64,000 nucleotides of DNA. Source: Onthovicinus sp900555545 (GTDB lineage Bacteria > Bacillota > Clostridia > Oscillospirales > Acutalibacteraceae). The notes beneath the pieces are model-generated. The model made no database searches. It had not been told where the DNA came from and saw only the letters and a program-made list of their open reading frames with translations. The stretch covers positions 186,001 to 250,000 of the forward strand of contig CASFPX010000001.1 of NCBI GenBank assembly GCA_949296915.1. The letters are read 5' to 3'. This document shows, one piece after another, positions 7,931 through 16,127 of this stretch. The number at the start of each line of letters is the position of its first letter. Positions within the stretch are counted from its first letter, which is position 1. The position numbers and the translations under genes are program-made.

Positions 7931-8476
7931 TTACGAATTTTTCTCCTGCAAATACAGATATGTCCGCAGCACAAGCGCCTGCGTCTTGCCGTCCGGCAGT
8001 TCGCCCGCCATAGCCATGCGCACGGCCTTTTGCAGCGGGATGCGCGCTACCTCCAGAAACTCGTCCTCGTCCAGATCCTGGCCGCCAAAGTCCAGCTCCG
8101 TGGCAAAATACATGCGGATAATCTCCCCGCAATAGCCCGGGCTGGGATAAAAATCGCCCATCGGCTCAAAGACGCCCGCCGTGGCGCCCGTTTCCTCCCG
8201 CAGCTCGCGGATGGCGGCCTGGCGCGGATCCTCGCCGTACTCGAGCTTACCGGCGGGCAGCTCTGTGACAACTTCTTTGTACGGATAGCGGAATTGGCGG
8301 ACAAAGAGCAGTTCCTCCTTGTCGGTCAGCGCGGCGATCGTCACCCCGCCCGGGTGCTCCACCACCTCGCGCATGGCGGGCTTGCCGTCCGGCAGCTTGA
8401 TCTGATCCACGCGCATATTGACAATCCGGCCCCTGTATTTGTATTCCTGAGATATTGTTTTCTCTTCCAGATCCAT
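7931..8476 (-). CDS. nudF: NUDIX hydrolase, ADP-ribose pyrophosphatase type
   Basis: A 181-residue hydrolase that likely splits ADP-ribose into AMP and ribose 5-phosphate. The NUDIX box runs from G76 to A98 (GKLEYGEDP, then RELREETG), and the N-terminal half (VDQIKLPDGK, FVRQFRYPYKEVVTELPAG) is typical of the NudF group. The ATG at 8476 follows a run of six G, which is the 3' arm of a perfect 15-bp hairpin. The coding region could extend in frame to 8521, but that would translate the hairpin. Expression is probably shaped by this hairpin (separate entry). Confidence 0.9.
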   Translation of the reverse strand: MDLEEKTISQEYKYRGRIVNMRVDQIKLPDGKPAMREVVEHPGGVTIAALTDKEELLFVRQFRYPYKEVVTELPAGKLEYGEDPRQAAIRELREETGATAGVFEPMGDFYPSPGYCGEIIRMYFATELDFGGQDLDEDEFLEVARIPLQKAVRMAMAGELPDGKTQALVLRTYLYLQEKNS

Positions 8477-8477
8477 A

Positions 8478-8528
8478 AAAAATCCCCCCTGTGATGTGTT
8501 GCTGTTATTATAGCACATCACAGGGGGG
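8478..8528 (-). terminator. perfect 15-bp hairpin: upstream terminator containing a -10 box and the nudF ribosome site
   Basis: 8514-8528 pairs perfectly with 8484-8498; the loop is 15 bases. Read leftward, the stem is followed by ATTTTTT and then the nudF ATG, so it can end the DUF4234 operon. The loop holds TATAAT (8512-8507, leftward). The G run in the second arm is the nudF ribosome site. A transcript from the loop promoter would lack the first arm. Confidence 0.7.
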
Positions 8529-8539
8529 AAAGAAAATTT

Positions 8540-8989
8540 TTATCCCTTTGTATTAAAATCAGCCGCAAGCAGATTCATCGCCTTGCACAGCTTATGGACG
8601 TAGACCAGCGGGCCTACAAGAATCAGAATTCCAAGCACATCCCAGAGCCAGAAGCTCCCCGCGCCGAAGTTGTACGCAATTCCGCGCCGCTTGAGTTCGG
8701 CTCCGATGCGATTGGAAAGGGCATGGTACCAGACCAGATATCCGATCCCCAGGGTGAGCACGCCCACAATGAAAAACAGCAGGCAGTAGTGCATCGTTTT
8801 TTTGCCGTCGTACCGGCTGGCGATGATGTTGATATCCGTGGAGACGCCGGAGAAAAAGATGATGGAATAGATGCCGAGCGTCACGATGCTCAATAGGATG
8901 AATTTGACCAGATTCCGATTGTCCTTGAGCTGTGTGACCGGACGGGGGTTCTCCTGAACGGATTGTGCGGTGGATTGTGTCTGATTCAT
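8540..8989 (-). CDS. DUF4234 domain membrane protein
   Basis: A 149-residue small membrane protein of unknown function. After a Gln/Thr/Ser-rich soluble N-terminus (about 1-27) come hydrophobic segments near 29-50, 70-92 and 110-132, with the family phrases LVKFILLSIVTLGIYSIIFF and RYDGKKTMHYCLLFF. AGGAGG sits just before the ATG. It is the last gene of the leftward zinc-ribbon operon, 34 bases after the lipoprotein gene, and is followed by a strong terminator hairpin. DUF4234 proteins often lie beside zinc-ribbon membrane proteins, as here. Role unknown. Confidence 0.85.
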   Translation of the reverse strand: MNQTQSTAQSVQENPRPVTQLKDNRNLVKFILLSIVTLGIYSIIFFSGVSTDINIIASRYDGKKTMHYCLLFFIVGVLTLGIGYLVWYHALSNRIGAELKRRGIAYNFGAGSFWLWDVLGILILVGPLVYVHKLCKAMNLLAADFNTKG

Positions 8990-9023
8990 GGTAAGTCCTC
9001 CTGTGTTTTATTTGTTACGAATT

Positions 9024-10322
9024 TCAGGCTGCGGGCTGTGTTTCCGGAGTGGGCTGTGGGAGATCAGTCCGACTGGCCTTAAAGCCGGAGATTGATATGG
9101 CGGGTGGGGAACCATCAAACATATCTCCAATGCCATGGCTGTCATAATCGTCTATCCCATATATTTTAATTTTTAAAACCTGGACATCTGTTACATCGAC
9201 ATCCAATGCCTGTGGAAGGAATCCCGTGCTGATTTGAGGTGAAGTATAGAGTAATTTTTCATCGCCATAGATTTCAAAAGAAGCTGTTCCAGTCAGATTT
9301 TTATCGTCTGCACTGACAAAAATGGTGCCGGTTAGTTTGTTGTATTTCCCCCCAAGGGAATATAGAACCTCACCATCATTTATTTGTATTACGTTATGAT
9401 AGGCTGTCCCATTGTTTGCTTCTAAAATATCAAATCTGCTGCAGCTTTTTGAATTGCTCAAGATATTCTGTTCCACTGTCAAATCCAGCGGTACATAGGT
9501 GCTGTATTCCTCTAATTTGGCCTTAAAATCCGCGTTGTTCGGTGCCAGACGCAGGGCAATCTCCATATTGGTTACGGCCAATTCCGCTTTTCCCTGTGAA
9601 AAATATCCAGCGGCCTGATCGGCATAGTTCTGGGCGGATTTGGTCAGATATTCATCCAAAGCCGCAGTGGATTCGCCGGAGGAAGCGGCAATCTCCGCCC
9701 GGGCGTTGTCCAGAATTTTTTGGCCGCCCTCATAGTCACCCTTTTGGAAGTACTGATCCGCTTCTTGAACCGCATCCCCAATATAAGCGTCCACGCACGA
9801 CTGAATCTTTGCCTGAGCGTCCTGATAGAGAGAATCGGATTCCAGTACTTCATAAAATCTGGCGCAGGCTTCCAGTGCGCCGTCCTCTTGATTCAGGTAG
9901 TAACAGCCGTCCAGAAAGCTTTCCTTACTGGCAATCAGTTTCTCGAAGGCGTCATAAGCCGTTTGAACTTCTGAGCCGGAGAGCTCGACGATGTCCCCAA
10001 GATCATACTGGCCGCCGTTGAGCAGATTGCCGAACTGCTGTGTGAGATAGGCTTCCATAACAGAGGTGCCCGTCTGGGTTCCGCTTTGATCCAAGGATGC
10101 GCCGTTTAACGTTTGCGTCATGACATCGATTTTTTCCAGCAACATTTCATCACAGCTATCTGTCTTGCCGTCCGAATAGGCCTGCCTGTAAAGAGAATAG
10201 GCGGCCGTGGCGTCCTTGCTGTCGAGCGCGGCCTGAAATTCAGAAGAATCTCCACAGGCACTTAGCAGAGCGGCGGGCAGGATCAGGCACAGCAAAGCGA
10301 CGATTTTTTTGCATTTCTTCAT
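9024..10322 (-). CDS. lipoprotein with helical repeats and NPCBM-like domain
   Basis: A 432-residue surface lipoprotein. The signal ends with lipobox LLSAC, giving Cys23 as the lipidated residue. Residues about 30-280 are helical and repeat-like (YSLYRQAYSDGK, ADQYFQKGDYEGGQKIL, AAGYFSQGKAELAVTNMEIA), consistent with TPR units. Residues about 305-405 match the NPCBM/NEW2 beta-sandwich pattern (YSLGGKYNKLTGTIFVSADD, FEIYGDEKLLYTSPQI), a domain found in carbohydrate-binding and surface proteins. It lies in the zinc-ribbon operon between a zinc-ribbon membrane protein and DUF4234. A ligand-binding or envelope-sensing role is possible but not shown. Confidence 0.8.
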   Translation of the reverse strand: MKKCKKIVALLCLILPAALLSACGDSSEFQAALDSKDATAAYSLYRQAYSDGKTDSCDEMLLEKIDVMTQTLNGASLDQSGTQTGTSVMEAYLTQQFGNLLNGGQYDLGDIVELSGSEVQTAYDAFEKLIASKESFLDGCYYLNQEDGALEACARFYEVLESDSLYQDAQAKIQSCVDAYIGDAVQEADQYFQKGDYEGGQKILDNARAEIAASSGESTAALDEYLTKSAQNYADQAAGYFSQGKAELAVTNMEIALRLAPNNADFKAKLEEYSTYVPLDLTVEQNILSNSKSCSRFDILEANNGTAYHNVIQINDGEVLYSLGGKYNKLTGTIFVSADDKNLTGTASFEIYGDEKLLYTSPQISTGFLPQALDVDVTDVQVLKIKIYGIDDYDSHGIGDMFDGSPPAISISGFKASRTDLPQPTPETQPAA

Positions 10323-10341
10323 TGATAAACCTCCTTGCTTT

Positions 10342-10977
10342 TTATGGTTCGCGCTCGAATGTCATATTCCCGAGCGTGAGTATATCCCCATCAAGTTTAT
10401 AACTGATTTCTACGGAACGCACGGAACTCCCCGTGGTATAAGATATCTCGATTTTGCCGCCGAATTTGGTGTCATACATCAGATCATCCGCGCCATTTAC
10501 AAGAGTTCCTGATACGAGCGAGAGGATGTAATCATCGATATCGCACGTACCGTCCTCGTAAAATTCAATGGTATCTCCATACTCGCTTTCCCACTCGCCG
10601 GCGACTTCCCCAGAACCTACAACGATGGCACAGACCAACAGGACGGTTGCCACAAATATTCCGAAAGCCAATAGAAGCCATTTGAATTTCCGATCAGCCA
10701 TAATGGCCGCTAAAATCCGGCTTTTAGCATGGGCTGTGGGAGCGGCGGAAGATTTTGGCAGATCGGATTTCCAGCCGCAACTGGGACACGCCAGGTTTTT
10801 ATCAAAAATCGGGCTTCCGCATTTAGGGCAGAACATTTTTGGTGAGAGCGGGGTTAAAACCGTCTCCACCTGTGCTCCGGCAGAACCGGACGGCAGGTCT
10901 GTAGCCAATTTTTGCCCGCATATCCCACAATAGACGATCTCCTCTGATACTTCATTACCACATTTGGGGCAGAACAT
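10342..10977 (-). CDS. membrane-anchored double zinc-ribbon protein
   Basis: A 211-residue protein with two zinc ribbons: C3/C6/C17/C20 (MFCPKCGNEV, YCGICG) and C50/C53/C64/C67 (FCPKCG, CPSCG). One transmembrane helix (about 98-122, WLLLAFGIFVATVLLVCAIV) leads to an extracellular domain of about 85 residues (GEWESEYGDTIEFYEDGTC). The start is ATG 10977 after AAAGGG; a TTG at 10986 is also in frame. The ribbon-helix-outer domain layout is common to unassigned Firmicutes envelope proteins. Function unknown. Confidence 0.8.
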   Translation of the reverse strand: MFCPKCGNEVSEEIVYCGICGQKLATDLPSGSAGAQVETVLTPLSPKMFCPKCGSPIFDKNLACPSCGWKSDLPKSSAAPTAHAKSRILAAIMADRKFKWLLLAFGIFVATVLLVCAIVVGSGEVAGEWESEYGDTIEFYEDGTCDIDDYILSLVSGTLVNGADDLMYDTKFGGKIEISYTTGSSVRSVEISYKLDGDILTLGNMTFEREP

Positions 10978-11013
10978 CCATATCAAACCCTTTCATAATA
11001 ATGTTTAATTAAA

Positions 11014-12279
11014 TTACCACTCGTACGATACAATGTCGTCATGCAGGTCTAAAACATTGGAGTACATAATGGTTCCGGTATCCATGTACGCAAAAGATAC
11101 CCTTGCTCCTCCCGACAAATTTTGACATGGTTTCTCTTTCCCGTCGAGAACCTGAACGCAGTTGTATGTATATTCAATATAGAGGTTGCATTTTGGGAAA
11201 TAATAGCCGTTTTTGAGTTCGCCCGTACTTAGGACTGCGTCTGTTACCTCCAAAGAGGTGATTTCAACATTTTTCTCTCCGTTGCCCAACTCATCCCAAA
11301 TGCAGTTCATCAGTTCGGAGAGACACTCGTCATTCATGTAAAGGTTGTTAAAATTTCCCGTGCTTTTTTCAGCGGAGGCCTCGGAATATACTTGATTTAA
11401 GAAGTCCATCGCCAATGGTTCCATGGCCTCTATTGCTGTATCGGATACTTCAAGATCATCAATGTCGATATCAATATGCGGGCTGTTATAGATATCTGGT
11501 TTAGAAGTATCGGTTTTAATAAACGGACTGCTGAGGCTTAGGGTGTGCGTACCGGAAAAGACCTGTGGAGCCTTAGCTTGATATGTTTCTTCCAGCGTAT
11601 AGGTATACGTTTGGCTGTCGACCTCCTCGTCCGCCATAGGCAACAGCGTTCCGTCAAGCATTGCCTTGACACCAACCGGAAGGCTTACTGAGAAAGAGGT
11701 GATGTAACCCTCTGGTGAAATTAAGTATTTGTCATGAAAGAGATAGGCCTTTTCGTTTTGCCGAAGTAATGTGACCGTCATATAGTTTTCATGACCTTCA
11801 CTCAGGTATGTAATCTCATATTCTTGAGTAAGGGAGCCGGAGGAAGATTGTAATCCGGCTTGTTCAATTTGGTAATCACTGAATTCGAAAGGCTCGGTGG
11901 TACGGCTGGTTACTGCACTGATAAAATTTTCCTTTGAAAGAAATGGATTTGATTGATCAATATCCAAACAATCATAAACAGAGTCCCAGTCCTGATTCAT
12001 ATAAGCCAAAAAATATTTTTCAACCAATTTTTCAGGCTTGGACAGGGAGGAGGTTATTCCCCAAACTGCCCCCAACACTACAAGAATAATAAAACTAATG
12101 ATCAACGGCTTTTTTATTCTGATTTTTTTAGCCTGTTCAAAAATTGCGGCAAAGGAATCCGTTTTTTTCAAGCTGACAGAGGGATCTGAAACGGTCTGCA
12201 ATGTTGATAAACTTATACCGCAATTTAAACAGGTCTGACTGCCGTCTGGATTTTTCGCGCCGCACTTGGGGCAAAACAT
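11014..12279 (-). CDS. zinc-ribbon, single-pass membrane protein (TcaA/YvbJ-like layout)
   Basis: A 421-residue protein. A zinc ribbon uses C3/C6/C17/C20 (MFCPKCGAKN, TCLNCG). One helix at about 54-76 (KPLIISFIILVVLGAVWGIT) separates it from a large outer part. This begins with an NTF2-like stretch (LVEKYFLAYMNQDWDSVYDC) and includes a second domain (LPVGVKAMLDG). The layout resembles TcaA/YvbJ envelope proteins, but sequence identity to a named member is not claimed. It overlaps no neighbour; the gap to the upstream ribbon gene is only 3 bases, so they are surely cotranscribed. Confidence 0.8.
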   Translation of the reverse strand: MFCPKCGAKNPDGSQTCLNCGISLSTLQTVSDPSVSLKKTDSFAAIFEQAKKIRIKKPLIISFIILVVLGAVWGITSSLSKPEKLVEKYFLAYMNQDWDSVYDCLDIDQSNPFLSKENFISAVTSRTTEPFEFSDYQIEQAGLQSSSGSLTQEYEITYLSEGHENYMTVTLLRQNEKAYLFHDKYLISPEGYITSFSVSLPVGVKAMLDGTLLPMADEEVDSQTYTYTLEETYQAKAPQVFSGTHTLSLSSPFIKTDTSKPDIYNSPHIDIDIDDLEVSDTAIEAMEPLAMDFLNQVYSEASAEKSTGNFNNLYMNDECLSELMNCIWDELGNGEKNVEITSLEVTDAVLSTGELKNGYYFPKCNLYIEYTYNCVQVLDGKEKPCQNLSGGARVSFAYMDTGTIMYSNVLDLHDDIVSYEW

Positions 12280-12282
12280 GAT

Positions 12283-12762
12283 TTAACCCTCGCTTTCTGC
12301 GTCCGTTTGGGACTGTAGTTTGGTTCCACAGGAGGTACAGAACAGAGCGTCTAAAAACTGAAGCTGCGCGCCGCAGGCAGGGCAGTTCCTTTTTCCGTCT
12401 TCTGCGTTTTCCACCTCTGCCAGCCGCCGCCCGCACCCAGAACAAAATACGGCATCCTGTGTATTTTCCGCACCGCAAGCCGGACATTTTGTAACGCGTT
12501 TAAGTCCCTTGATGCGAGCCTGATATTCGCTGATCCGGCTGAGACAGCCCTTGATGGAATCGGACAGATCCGGATATACCTTGACGATGACCTCCCGGAA
12601 ATCATCATCCTGCCAGACCTCCCGGCCAAGCGCCTGATACAGCCTGTCCAGCTGGCTGTTCTGCTCTGTTATTGCAGCATTCAGCTTGACAATCTCGCCC
12701 ATGTCTCTTGTCTTTGAATAGACGTCCTTTCCCAATTTGTTGATTTGATCTACAAAGTCCAA
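12283..12762 (-). CDS. coiled-coil protein with two C-terminal zinc ribbons
   Basis: A 159-residue cytosolic protein. Residues 1-90 are helical and charged (DQINKLGKDVYSKTRDMGEI, LNAAITEQNSQLDRLYQALG). Two ribbons follow: C93/C96/C107/C110 (CPACGAEN, CSGCG) and C127/C130/C142/C145. The start is TTG at 12762: AAAGGAGG lies 9 bases upstream and an in-frame TGA two codons upstream excludes an earlier start. It is the first gene of the operon that runs to 8540 and is divergent from a small XRE regulator. Proteins of this shape are widespread in Clostridia and unassigned. Confidence 0.82.
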   Translation of the reverse strand: MDFVDQINKLGKDVYSKTRDMGEIVKLNAAITEQNSQLDRLYQALGREVWQDDDFREVIVKVYPDLSDSIKGCLSRISEYQARIKGLKRVTKCPACGAENTQDAVFCSGCGRRLAEVENAEDGKRNCPACGAQLQFLDALFCTSCGTKLQSQTDAESEG

Positions 12763-12806
12763 ATTTCATTTCCTCCTTTAAAACAATTCTCTCAATTTAC
12801 GACAGC

Positions 12807-12848
12807 ATTATAACACATATGCATTCATTTGACAACATATGTATTCAA
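12807..12848. promoter_or_regulatory. divergent promoter region with 13-base direct repeats
   Basis: Two direct repeats, ACATATG(C/T)ATTCA at 12815-12827 and 12835-12847, start 20 bases apart (two helical turns). Leftward, TTGTCA (12835-12830) and TATAAT (12812-12807) are 17 bases apart and serve the zinc-ribbon operon. Rightward, TTGACA lies at 12829-12834 with only a weak -10 near 12851. The repeats overlap both -35 boxes, a natural target for the XRE regulator at 12912. Confidence 0.6.
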
Positions 12849-12911
12849 AATAATTTAAATTCTCTTCTATCATGATAGGGAATGATAGATTGGATAGGAG
12901 GATTTTAAATT

Positions 12912-13148
12912 ATGCTGGATGCAAAATCAGTCGGCCGTGCCATCCAAAAGGCGCGGGAAAAAAGGGGTGTGTCGCAGGAGGTGCTGTCAAGTTTTGCGGA
13001 CATCGGCAGGACGCATCTGAGTGCGATCGAGTGTGGAGCACGCCGCCCCACGCTGGATACATTTTTTAAAATCAGCGAGGCGCTGAATATGAGGGCAAGC
13101 GATTTAATGAAAATGGTGGAGGATGAATTGCAGTCCGACAATATGTAA
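12912..13148 (+). CDS. small XRE family transcriptional regulator
   Basis: A 78-residue protein that is almost entirely a Cro/C1 helix-turn-helix: SVGRAIQKAREKRGVSQEVL, then RTHLSAIECGARRPTLDTF. GGAGG at 12897-12901 precedes the ATG. It is divergent from the zinc-ribbon operon and shares a 150-base control region with it, where 13-base direct repeats overlap both -35 regions. The natural inference is that it represses or tunes that operon and itself. No effector domain is present, so any signal must act on the DNA-binding domain or through another protein. Confidence 0.88.
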   Translation: MLDAKSVGRAIQKAREKRGVSQEVLSSFADIGRTHLSAIECGARRPTLDTFFKISEALNMRASDLMKMVEDELQSDNM

Positions 13149-13234
13149 AATAGATGCAAACATAATATCTATCCCGACCGCATAGATATCCGGTATGGCC
13201 CGAAAGGAATTAGGGCGTACTGGAGGGATGACAG

Positions 13235-14137
13235 ATGGAGCGGATCGTCAAGCGGCGCACGCCGGATTATCAATATATGCAGGCTGTTGTGGCGGCCCTG
13301 CGCGGGAAATACCCGGTGGCGCACGCCACTGTGTGCGGCCGCTCCCTCTGCGGCCGGTCTATTTATGCCTTCACGATTGGGGAGGGAGATGGTCCGGCCG
13401 TTTACACGGCGGGCTATCACGGCCAGGAGTGGCTCACAACCCTTGTCCTGCTACGTTTTTTAGAGGAGCTCTGCTATGCGCTGACCAACGGCAAGGAACT
13501 GGCCGGCGTCCCTGTGGCACCGGCTTTGGAGGGGCACAGCGCGGTCTTTTTGCCCTGCGTCAATCCCGACGGTGTGGAAATTGCGCTCCACGGCGCACGT
13601 GCGGCTGGAAAATACCAGCAGCTGGTGGAGCGTGCAATGCGCGGCAGTGTGGAAAAGTGGAACGCCAATGCCCGTGGGGTGGATATCAACCACAACTTTG
13701 ACGCCGGGTGGCTGATCGCCCGCCGGATGGAGCGGGAGATGGGCGTCACCGGTCCGGCTCCGCGCCGGTATGGGGGCGAACGGGCGGAGAGCGAGCCGGA
13801 GACGGCCGCAGTCACGGGGGCCTGCCGCCAGACAGACGCGCGCTCCCTCCTCTGCCTGCACAGCCAGGGGGAAGAGATCTACTGGCAATATGGAGAACAC
13901 ACGCCTCAGCGCTCTTCGATGATGGCGCGGATCCTGTCCGCCTCCAGCGGCTACCGCCTGGCACAGCCGGCGAGGATCTCCTCCCATGGCGGGGCCAAGG
14001 ACTGGTTCATCGCGGAGATGAACCGTCCTGGCTTTACCATAGAAATTGGCAGCGGAACAAATCCCCTGCCAATCGAAAGTTTTGAATCCATCTATCTGCG
14101 CCTTCGTGAGATGTTGATGCTTTTTTTGCTGATGTAA
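13235..14137 (+). CDS. M14 family zinc carboxypeptidase
   Basis: A 300-residue peptidase. Zinc ligands are H62 and E65 (GYHGQEW) and H209 (LLCLHSQG). R147 in NARGVDINHNF binds the substrate carboxylate and E270 in GFTIEIGSGTNPLP is the general base. The likely subgroup is the gamma-D-glutamyl-meso-diaminopimelate peptidases, which trim cell-wall peptides; the GTNPLP tail after the catalytic Glu fits. No signal peptide is seen, so it may act on recycled muropeptides inside the cell or in the forespore. GGAGGG sits 7 bases before the ATG. It is monocistronic, ended by the terminator at 14156. Confidence 0.88.
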   Translation: MERIVKRRTPDYQYMQAVVAALRGKYPVAHATVCGRSLCGRSIYAFTIGEGDGPAVYTAGYHGQEWLTTLVLLRFLEELCYALTNGKELAGVPVAPALEGHSAVFLPCVNPDGVEIALHGARAAGKYQQLVERAMRGSVEKWNANARGVDINHNFDAGWLIARRMEREMGVTGPAPRRYGGERAESEPETAAVTGACRQTDARSLLCLHSQGEEIYWQYGEHTPQRSSMMARILSASSGYRLAQPARISSHGGAKDWFIAEMNRPGFTIEIGSGTNPLPIESFESIYLRLREMLMLFLLM

Positions 14138-14155
14138 GCCCACCCGTGAATGTAA

Positions 14156-14208
14156 AACCTCCGCGCCGCAAAAGGATGAAACTGCTGCGGTGCGGAGGTT
14201 CTTTTGGC
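14156..14208. terminator. bidirectional terminator
   Basis: A 15-bp stem with one G-U pair (14156-14170 with 14186-14200), flanked by CTTTT on the right and by AAAA on the left. It ends the M14 gene and the converging prmA. Confidence 0.85.
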
Positions 14209-14223
14209 ATTTTTGTTGATGGG

Positions 14224-15153
14224 TTACCGCGCGCGGCACTCCAGGCAGATCCAGTTGGCGCTCTGGATGCGGTTGGTCACTTCAAATCCGCAGCGGTCAA
14301 GCGCGTTCAGGACGTCTTGCTCACGGCTGTCGATAATACCGGAGACGATATAGGAGCCGCCCTCGGCCAAAAAGTCCTTTGCATTTTGGGAGAGGAGGAT
14401 AATTGCATCGGCTACAATGTTGGCAGCGATCACGTCGAATTTACCGTGGACTTTCTCCGTCAGATCGCCGTGGAGGATGGTCAGCTGCGGCTCGTGGAAG
14501 CCGTTTTCTGCGCCGTTCTCCCGCGCCGTTTTGACGGCCAGCTCGTCAATATCTACACCCACGGCGCTCCGCGCGCCAAGCAACAGCGCGGCGATTGCAA
14601 GAATACCGCTGCCGCATCCAAGGTCGAGCATCGTGCAGCCCGGGGCGATATGCTTCTCCAGTGCCTCCAGGCACAGGCGCGTTGTGTCGTGGCCGCCGGT
14701 GCCGAATGCGAGGCCGGGCTCGATGTTGAGCACTTTCCGGTTTTCGCAGCCATCAGGCAGTTCCGTCTCCCACAGCGGGCGGATAACCAGTTTTTCACCG
14801 GTTTTAAGGGGCTTAAAATATTTTTTTCAGTTATTCTCCCAGTCCTCGTTATGGCAGACGTCGGTCTCGATCGTAAAGGGGATATTTGCGGCGGTTAACA
14901 GCTCGCGCATTAGTGCCACGCGCTCTGCCGGGCTCTCCGCATCGGAAAAATACGTGTGGATGTATCCCACAGTGCGATCCTTTTGCAACAGTTCCTCATC
15001 GATCAGATCGATGTGCGCGATCTCCATTGCCTCTTGCTCCAGGTCGCGGTAATCCTCGATATAAATGCCGCCGTCGGCCGCCATGGAGCAGATATCCGCC
15101 GCCGCGTCAATGTCTGCGGCGTTGATCTTTACTTTGACTTGAATCCATTCCAT
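14224..15153 (-). pseudogene. prmA: ribosomal protein L11 methyltransferase, interrupted by an in-frame UGA
   Basis: Read as one frame this is a 309-residue PrmA, the enzyme that methylates ribosomal protein L11, of normal family length. The N-terminal part (MEWIQVKVKINAADIDAAAD, GIYIEDYRDLEQ) ends with EDWENN, then TGA at 14829-14827. The frame then continues KKYFKPLKTGEKLVIRP, the AdoMet site LDLGCGSGILAIAA, FGTGGHDTT and the NIVADAII motif. In PrmA proteins the position of the stop is normally Trp, so one TGG-to-TGA change explains it. There is no frameshift or other damage. It could be a fresh nonsense mutation, a sequencing error or read-through; a restart at ATG 14733 would lack the N-terminal domain. 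GGAGGAA precedes the ATG. Confidence 0.85.
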
Positions 15154-15177
15154 TTTATTGTTCCTCCTCTATATTCT

Positions 15178-15903
15178 CTACGGTAATACCGGAATGTGCA
15201 TGATCAAAATGATGATGGCAAAATGCAGGGGATAGATCATGTAAAAGAACCATTTGCCAAATGCGCCGCCCGATCCGCGCTGCCCGTTATACAGGAGAAT
15301 CAGTGGGATAAACAGGAACAGCCCGGTCTCCCACAGGTGCAGGTACCAGACGGATCCACTGGTCAGATCGGTGGTTAGAATGTATAACAGATCAGCGCCT
15401 GCAATCAGGGCAAAGGCGGTCAGTTGCCGCCTGCGGCTGCTGCGGAATAGATCAAAACACAGCACCCACAGCGGGGCGACGGCGCCCCAATCCCCGGAAA
15501 TTGATAGGACGAGCAGCAGGGCGGTAAATGTCCATTTGACGGCTGGCGGCGCCGTGCTGTGCCGGACGGCCAGCACGCAAAAGGAAATCAGCAGCGTGAA
15601 GAGCACGTTGAGATTGGCGTGGAAGAGCCCGCCGTGCAGGAAGGCGTAGGGGAATTGTGAGATGATGGCGAACAGTAGCAGCCGAAGCGCATAATTTTTA
15701 CGGGAAGAGGTGTGGTGAAAGCCCTCGGCCAGAAAAAAACACATGACCGGCGCAGTCAGCCGTCCGATTGTCCGGCAAAAGAGGTAGAAGATGCCGGCCC
15801 CCGGGATCAAAAAAACACCCACATGATCCAGAATCATGGCAGCTACGGCGATATTTTTCAGCTGGTTCCGGTTCAGGCCGTGTGCGGCCGGCACAGTGTT
15901 CAT
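15178..15903 (-). CDS. TraX family membrane protein
   Basis: A 242-residue polytopic protein with about seven hydrophobic segments. The start region NRNQLKNIAVAAMILDHVG and the phrase GRLTAPVMCFFLAEGFHHT are the TraX signature; the family is named for F-pilin acetylation, but chromosomal copies in Clostridia are of unknown function and probably act as membrane acyltransferases. The ATG at 15903 follows GGAGG; the frame is open upstream to 16005 without a ribosome site. It lies 24 bases upstream of prmA on the same strand and is likely cotranscribed with it. Confidence 0.87.
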   Translation of the reverse strand: MNTVPAAHGLNRNQLKNIAVAAMILDHVGVFLIPGAGIFYLFCRTIGRLTAPVMCFFLAEGFHHTSSRKNYALRLLLFAIISQFPYAFLHGGLFHANLNVLFTLLISFCVLAVRHSTAPPAVKWTFTALLLVLSISGDWGAVAPLWVLCFDLFRSSRRRQLTAFALIAGADLLYILTTDLTSGSVWYLHLWETGLFLFIPLILLYNGQRGSGGAFGKWFFYMIYPLHFAIIILIMHIPVLP

Positions 15904-16014
15904 AGGACTCCTCCGTGTGGAATCGGGACGCATCCCCGTAGGGCTATTATACCGGATCTGCCAAAGGGTGTAAACAGTCCAGCGTAAATATCTGGCCGGG
16001 TTCACCGCATCCCC

Positions 16015-16044
16015 TTGTTTTTTGGGAGAAAAATAGGGTATAAT
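16015..16044 (+). promoter_or_regulatory. promoter of the LCP-like/folate operon
   Basis: TTGTTT at 16015-16020 and TATAAT at 16039-16044, 18 bases apart, about 85 bases before the first gene. Confidence 0.55.
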
Positions 16045-16127
16045 AGGAAATAAGATTTGTCTGGGGCCGTCTGTGCAGGCGGCCGGTAATGGGGAACGGG
16101 CTGTTGCGGCGGAAAGGAGACATCCGA

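Noticed and set aside
14827..14829. UGA read as tryptophan throughout the genome
   Set aside because: Several intact genes here (for example folE, the Crp/Fnr gene and uvrA) end in TGA, so a changed code is not supported.
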